A model generated the notes under the pieces. The model saw nothing but the letters and a program-made list of their open reading frames with translations, did not search any database and was not told the origin of the DNA. Shown here in pieces: positions 5,983 to 9,655 of a stretch of 9,655 nucleotides of DNA; the stretch's first letter is position 1, and each line of letters opens with the position of its first letter. Made by a program: the position numbers and the translations under genes. The stretch is from an uncultured Lachnospiraceae bacterium (lineage in GTDB: Bacteria > Bacillota_A > Clostridia > Lachnospirales > Lachnospiraceae), in assembly GCA_910577835.1 (NCBI GenBank), contig CAJTOU010000053.1, positions 1 through 9,655 of the forward strand, written 5' to 3'.

Positions 5983-8900
5983 ATGAAAGAACTGATAGAC
6001 AAGTTATCATTAGGTATCATTGATTATGAAACTCCAAAAGTGTCCATAAATTTGAATAATGCAAAACCAAATAATGCAAATCTGAATGGAATTGATAAAT
6101 CTTTTATGCCAGATGAATTGTATGAAGGAACCTTTCAGATTGTGAACACCGGAGGAGGGAAGTTGAAAGGAATTCTCTATTCTTCCAGCCGCCATGTAAA
6201 AATTAAAACAAAGGTTTTCAGCGGAGATAAATCTGTAATACGGTATGTCATTGATACCTGCTGCCTGAAAGAAGGCATGGAGATAAATGGTGAAATCAGT
6301 ATTGTTTCAAATGGCGGTGAACTTTTTCTTCCATTTCATATAAAAATTACAGAAAAACATACATATCCCTATTCCGGTGAACTCAAAAATATGTTTCATT
6401 TTACCGATTATGTGCAAAAGGATTATGACAGGGCTCTGAATCTGTTTGTATCAGACTGGTTTGCAGAATTTATAGAAAAAGACGGCATATTAAAAACAAG
6501 ATATGAAGCGTTGTGTCCCGGTACAGATAAAAGTATTGCACTGGATGAATTTTTGATTGCCGCAGGCAAAAAAAATGCAGTTAATATAGAAGCAAAACAA
6601 AAAGAGCTGTTTTATGAAAATCTGCAGAAGGATTATAAAGACCAGATTGTACTGCAAAAGGATAACTGGGGATATGTCAGGGCAGAAGTGAAATCAGAAG
6701 GAGCATTTCTTCAACTGGAAAAAAAGAAAATTACAGGAGAGGACTTTACTGGAAATATCTGTGAAATTCCTTATATTATAAAAACTGCCGGACTTCGTGA
6801 AGGATATAATCACGGAGTGATTGTTATAAAATCTCTAAGAGATGAGATAAAAATTCCTGTCAGAGTATATAAATATACAAAAAATACGCCTGTCAGCAAG
6901 AGCGGCTATCTTGCGTGGAAAAAATGTCTGGTAAAGCTATATCGGAATTATCTGAATTTCCGCATGAAGTTTCTTACCCTTCAGGAATGGGCGGAGGATT
7001 CACTTGAACTTTTGGCAGAAATGAAAAAAATAAAGCAAGAAGATTTGTTTTTGCAGCTTGTCAGAGCACAGATTATGACTGCACAGAGGAAAGAAACAGA
7101 GGCAAAACTTATCCTTGAGGATGCAGCGAAAAAACTGGAGGAAATGTATGCCAAAAATATAGAGAGTCAATGCTTTTATCTATATGTTCAGGCAGTCAGA
7201 GAGCGCAAAGAGGAATGTACCAGAAAGGCGCTGGAGCAGATAAGAAACTATTATGAAAATGGATATGAGGACTGGAAGCTGCTGTGGCTGATTATGTATC
7301 TTGATGAAAATTATGACAGAAATGAAAGCCTGAAAATGATACGAATAAAAGAACAGTACAACAAGGGAATGAGAAGTCCGCTGATGTATTGTGAAACACT
7401 GCTTGTATTAAATAATACCCCTTCACTTTTAAGAGTGCTGAATGAGTTTGAAAAAAGTGTAATTTTATTTGGAATGAAAAATAAATATGTTTCAGAGAAG
7501 CTTGAAAAAAGGATTCTGGATTTGTGTGAAATGGAAAAAGGCTTTGACAGAGATATTTTCCGAATTCTTGCACAGATGTATAAAACTTCAAAAACAGTTG
7601 TTCTTCTCTATGAGATTGTCGGGATGCTGATTAAGGGAGGACAGACAAATCAGAAGTACTTTTTCTGGTATAACAAAGCAGTAGAACAGGGGCTGAAAGT
7701 AACAGGGCTGTATGAATATTATATGTACAGTATTTCCTTTGATTTTAAAGAGAGAATACCCGATGTAATTTTAATGTATTTTGTCTATAATCTCACCTTA
7801 AACGGAGAACGTCTCGATTTTCTGTATCAGAAGGTAATTGAATATAAAAAGGAGGCTCCGAATATTTATCAGCTTTATGCCAGAACCATTGAAAAATATG
7901 TGGGAGAATGTATTTTAAAGGGGCGCATCAATAACAAGCTTGCAACCGTCTATCATGAAGTATTGAAAAAAACAGTACCTACACCTGAAATGGCAAAGAG
8001 GCTTCCTGATATTTTAAATACTTGTATGATTTTCTGTGATAATCCGAATATCCGCGAGGTGATTGTGATACATAAGGAGCTGAAAAAGGAACAGCATGTA
8101 CCATTAATTGGAAAAAGGGCCTATGTGCGTATTTATTCTGAAGATGCCGCCGTAGTATTTGCAGATATCAATGGAAACCGCTATATGCAGACTGTGAAAT
8201 ATCAGATGAAAAAACTGCTCTCACAGGAGGAAATTTTAAAAATCTGCTATGAGATACAGCCGGATAATCTCGGACTGTTGATTTATTTTAATGACAGATA
8301 CTTTCGATATCGAAAATATAGGGAAAAAGCGGTACAGGTAATGGAAAAACTGGTAGTTACGCGCGATATCAGGGATGAATACAGACAGTTTTTAGAGGAG
8401 CAGATTTTACAGTATTATTCTGACAACAGTGGAACAGAGGAGTTCGCAAGGTATCTTGACCATATGCAGACAGAGGAGCTTTCTGTGGTTTTAAAAATCA
8501 AGGTGATTCAAATGTCCGCAGCCAGCGGACTTTATGAGAAAAGCTTCGGATTAATGTCAAAATATGGTTCTGATTTAATTCTTCCTGAGCTGGTTTTAAA
8601 ATGTGTCAATCAAATGCTTTTGCAGTCAGGAGAGGAAGAAAATGAAGATTTTATTTATTTTTCATTTGATGCATTTCAGAGAGGAAAGTATAATGAAAAT
8701 ACGCTTAATTATCTGAGCCGGTATTATTATGGTTCCACAAAGGAAATGTATAAAATCTGGCAGGCAGGAAAAAGTTTTCAATGCGAGAGCAGAGAGCTGG
8801 AGGAAAAAATTATTGTTCAGATACTTTTTACCGGAAAATATGAATCATATATTGGCAGTATTTTTGAATCCTATATCAAAAAGGGAGCAGACCCAAAGGT

Positions 8901-9573
8901 AAAATGGGCATACTTTATTAAAAGGTCCTATGATTATTTTGTAAAGCGGGAGCAGGTGGAAGAAAGTATGTTTCAATATATGGAAAGGGAGTTGCTGAAT
9001 GAGGAAGATGCACATTATCTCTGTGGGCTTGCATGGCTGAAATATCAGTCGGAAAAAGAAGAATTAAAAGAAACTCAGATTCGTTTATGCAGGAAAATTT
9101 TATATGAAATGTGTGGAAGAAGGAAAAAGTATGAATTTTATAAAAAATTTATAAAATACTTCAGACTTCCTTCTTCAGTTGAAAATAAAACGATACTGGA
9201 ATATTGGTCAAATCCGGCCTGTAATGTATATGTACACTATCAGACCGATGACGGAGAATACAGAACAGAAAAAATGATTAATTCCTGTCATGGCATATTT
9301 ACATGTGAATTTCTTTTGTTTTATGGAGAATCAATTACATATTATATTACAGAGGAAAAACAGGGAGATGAAACCGATAGCTGTCTGAATCAGACCGAAA
9401 GCAGAATTTTAAAACAAAATTCTTTGGATATTGAGCAGAATCACAGTCCGTATGGAATGCTGAACCGCATTATAATATGTTCTGAAAAGCAGAAGCAAGA
9501 GGATTTTTCTACTCTCGCCAGAGACTATTATGTGAAAAAAAAGCTGAATGAAAGTATCTTTACAGTTATGTAG
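5983..9573 (+). CDS. Giant beta/helical-solenoid protein, DUF5717-like, partner of an Hsp70-like gene
   Basis: The protein has 1196 residues, with no signal peptide and no membrane helix, so it is probably cytoplasmic. Residues 40-127 look like an Ig-like/MSP-like beta-sandwich (YEGTFQIVNTGGG..., ...EISIVSNGGELFLPFHI). A helical linker at 128-220 contains FTDYVQKDYDRALNLF. A second beta domain spans about 221-302 and ends in a similar EIKIPVRV strand. From about 307 to 1070 the sequence is amphipathic helices in TPR-like solenoid style, interrupted near 703-745 by a beta-type segment (YVRIYSEDAAVVFADINGNR). Residues 1077-1196 form a final beta-rich domain (VYVHYQTDDGEY, FLLFYGESITYYI) and a helical tail. 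This recalls the Lachnospiraceae DUF5717 family (from memory); its function is unknown. ATG 5983 is preferred over GTG 5968 because AGAGG (5971-5975) lies 7 nt upstream and the family N-terminus starts MKELIDKL. The next gene starts 10 nt downstream, which points to cotranslation. Confidence 0.8.
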   Translation: MKELIDKLSLGIIDYETPKVSINLNNAKPNNANLNGIDKSFMPDELYEGTFQIVNTGGGKLKGILYSSSRHVKIKTKVFSGDKSVIRYVIDTCCLKEGMEINGEISIVSNGGELFLPFHIKITEKHTYPYSGELKNMFHFTDYVQKDYDRALNLFVSDWFAEFIEKDGILKTRYEALCPGTDKSIALDEFLIAAGKKNAVNIEAKQKELFYENLQKDYKDQIVLQKDNWGYVRAEVKSEGAFLQLEKKKITGEDFTGNICEIPYIIKTAGLREGYNHGVIVIKSLRDEIKIPVRVYKYTKNTPVSKSGYLAWKKCLVKLYRNYLNFRMKFLTLQEWAEDSLELLAEMKKIKQEDLFLQLVRAQIMTAQRKETEAKLILEDAAKKLEEMYAKNIESQCFYLYVQAVRERKEECTRKALEQIRNYYENGYEDWKLLWLIMYLDENYDRNESLKMIRIKEQYNKGMRSPLMYCETLLVLNNTPSLLRVLNEFEKSVILFGMKNKYVSEKLEKRILDLCEMEKGFDRDIFRILAQMYKTSKTVVLLYEIVGMLIKGGQTNQKYFFWYNKAVEQGLKVTGLYEYYMYSISFDFKERIPDVILMYFVYNLTLNGERLDFLYQKVIEYKKEAPNIYQLYARTIEKYVGECILKGRINNKLATVYHEVLKKTVPTPEMAKRLPDILNTCMIFCDNPNIREVIVIHKELKKEQHVPLIGKRAYVRIYSEDAAVVFADINGNRYMQTVKYQMKKLLSQEEILKICYEIQPDNLGLLIYFNDRYFRYRKYREKAVQVMEKLVVTRDIRDEYRQFLEEQILQYYSDNSGTEEFARYLDHMQTEELSVVLKIKVIQMSAASGLYEKSFGLMSKYGSDLILPELVLKCVNQMLLQSGEEENEDFIYFSFDAFQRGKYNENTLNYLSRYYYGSTKEMYKIWQAGKSFQCESRELEEKIIVQILFTGKYESYIGSIFESYIKKGADPKVKWAYFIKRSYDYFVKREQVEESMFQYMERELLNEEDAHYLCGLAWLKYQSEKEELKETQIRLCRKILYEMCGRRKKYEFYKKFIKYFRLPSSVENKTILEYWSNPACNVYVHYQTDDGEYRTEKMINSCHGIFTCEFLLFYGESITYYITEEKQGDETDSCLNQTESRILKQNSLDIEQNHSPYGMLNRIIICSEKQKQEDFSTLARDYYVKKKLNESIFTVM

Positions 9574-9583
9574 GAGAAGAAGG

Positions 9584-9655
9584 ATGGAGGAAAAGAGATT
9601 ACAGTCAATCGGAATCGATTTATCATCGGATTTTGCAAGCGTTGAGATGTGTATA
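9584..9655 (+). CDS. Hsp70/actin-fold ATPase-like protein (first 24 codons)
   Basis: Only the N-terminus is visible: ATG 9584 follows AGGAG (9572-9576) by 7 nt, and that site overlaps the stop codon of the giant protein gene. The 24 residues contain QSIGIDLSSDFASVEMCI, which aligns with the IGIDLGTTNS phosphate-1 strand-loop that opens Hsp70/DnaK-type ATPases. Gly-Thr-Thr is replaced by Ser-Ser-Asp, so nucleotide handling may differ from DnaK. Hsp70-like genes next to DUF5717-type proteins fit my recollection of Lachnospiraceae genomes. The frame runs off the window, so the substrate-binding part and length are unknown. Confidence 0.6.
   Translation, partial: MEEKRLQSIGIDLSSDFASVEMCI

Noticed and set aside
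6055..6080. Repeat AATAATGCAAA twice at 15-nt spacing in the giant gene
   Set aside because: It is a short in-frame Asn-rich repeat (NNAKP/NNANL) in a probable loop, too small to claim a function.
1..9655. CRISPR array, tRNA, rRNA or complete insertion sequence
   Set aside because: No spaced direct repeats of CRISPR type, no cloverleaf or rRNA sequence, and no intact transposase were seen on either strand.

Overview
The window looks like chromosome of a low-GC Gram-positive anaerobe in Clostridia, most likely Lachnospiraceae. The signs are A+T-rich coding sequence, purine-rich AGGAGG-type ribosome sites, a BspA-type leucine-rich-repeat surface protein with a sortase-type tail, a Clostridia-style CtpE-like P-type ATPase, and a very large protein that recalls a family common in Lachnospiraceae (DUF5717, named from memory). 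All credible genes are on the + strand.

Region 1 (1-1050): the 3' part of a cell-wall-anchored LRR protein, closed by a strong hairpin terminator. Region 2 (1050-1755): accessory or decayed DNA. It holds a good promoter, a 5'-truncated Rpn-type nuclease/transposase remnant with a well-placed internal ribosome site, its terminator, a third copy of the first terminator's arm, then a promoter and a branched palindromic structure ahead of the next gene. About 330 bases (1428-1755) carry no gene, only these signals. Region 3 (1756-5899): a P-type cation ATPase with an unusual C-terminal extension, and rarA (replication-associated AAA+ ATPase) 13 nt downstream, very probably on the same transcript. 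Region 4 (5900-9655): a short spacer with two hairpins, a 1196-residue cytoplasmic protein (beta, helical-solenoid and beta modules), and 10 nt later the first 24 codons of an Hsp70/actin-fold ATPase-like protein with an altered phosphate-loop motif.

The ATPase and rarA are housekeeping-type genes with no obvious shared pathway. The most interesting functional pair is the giant solenoid protein and the Hsp70-like gene after it, which are tightly spaced and may work as a scaffold or client adaptor with its ATPase. The most interesting accessory observations are the Rpn remnant, whose surviving part could be made as a small C-terminal protein like the intragenic antitoxins known for intact Rpn genes, and the inverted copies of a 23-bp sequence that bracket it.
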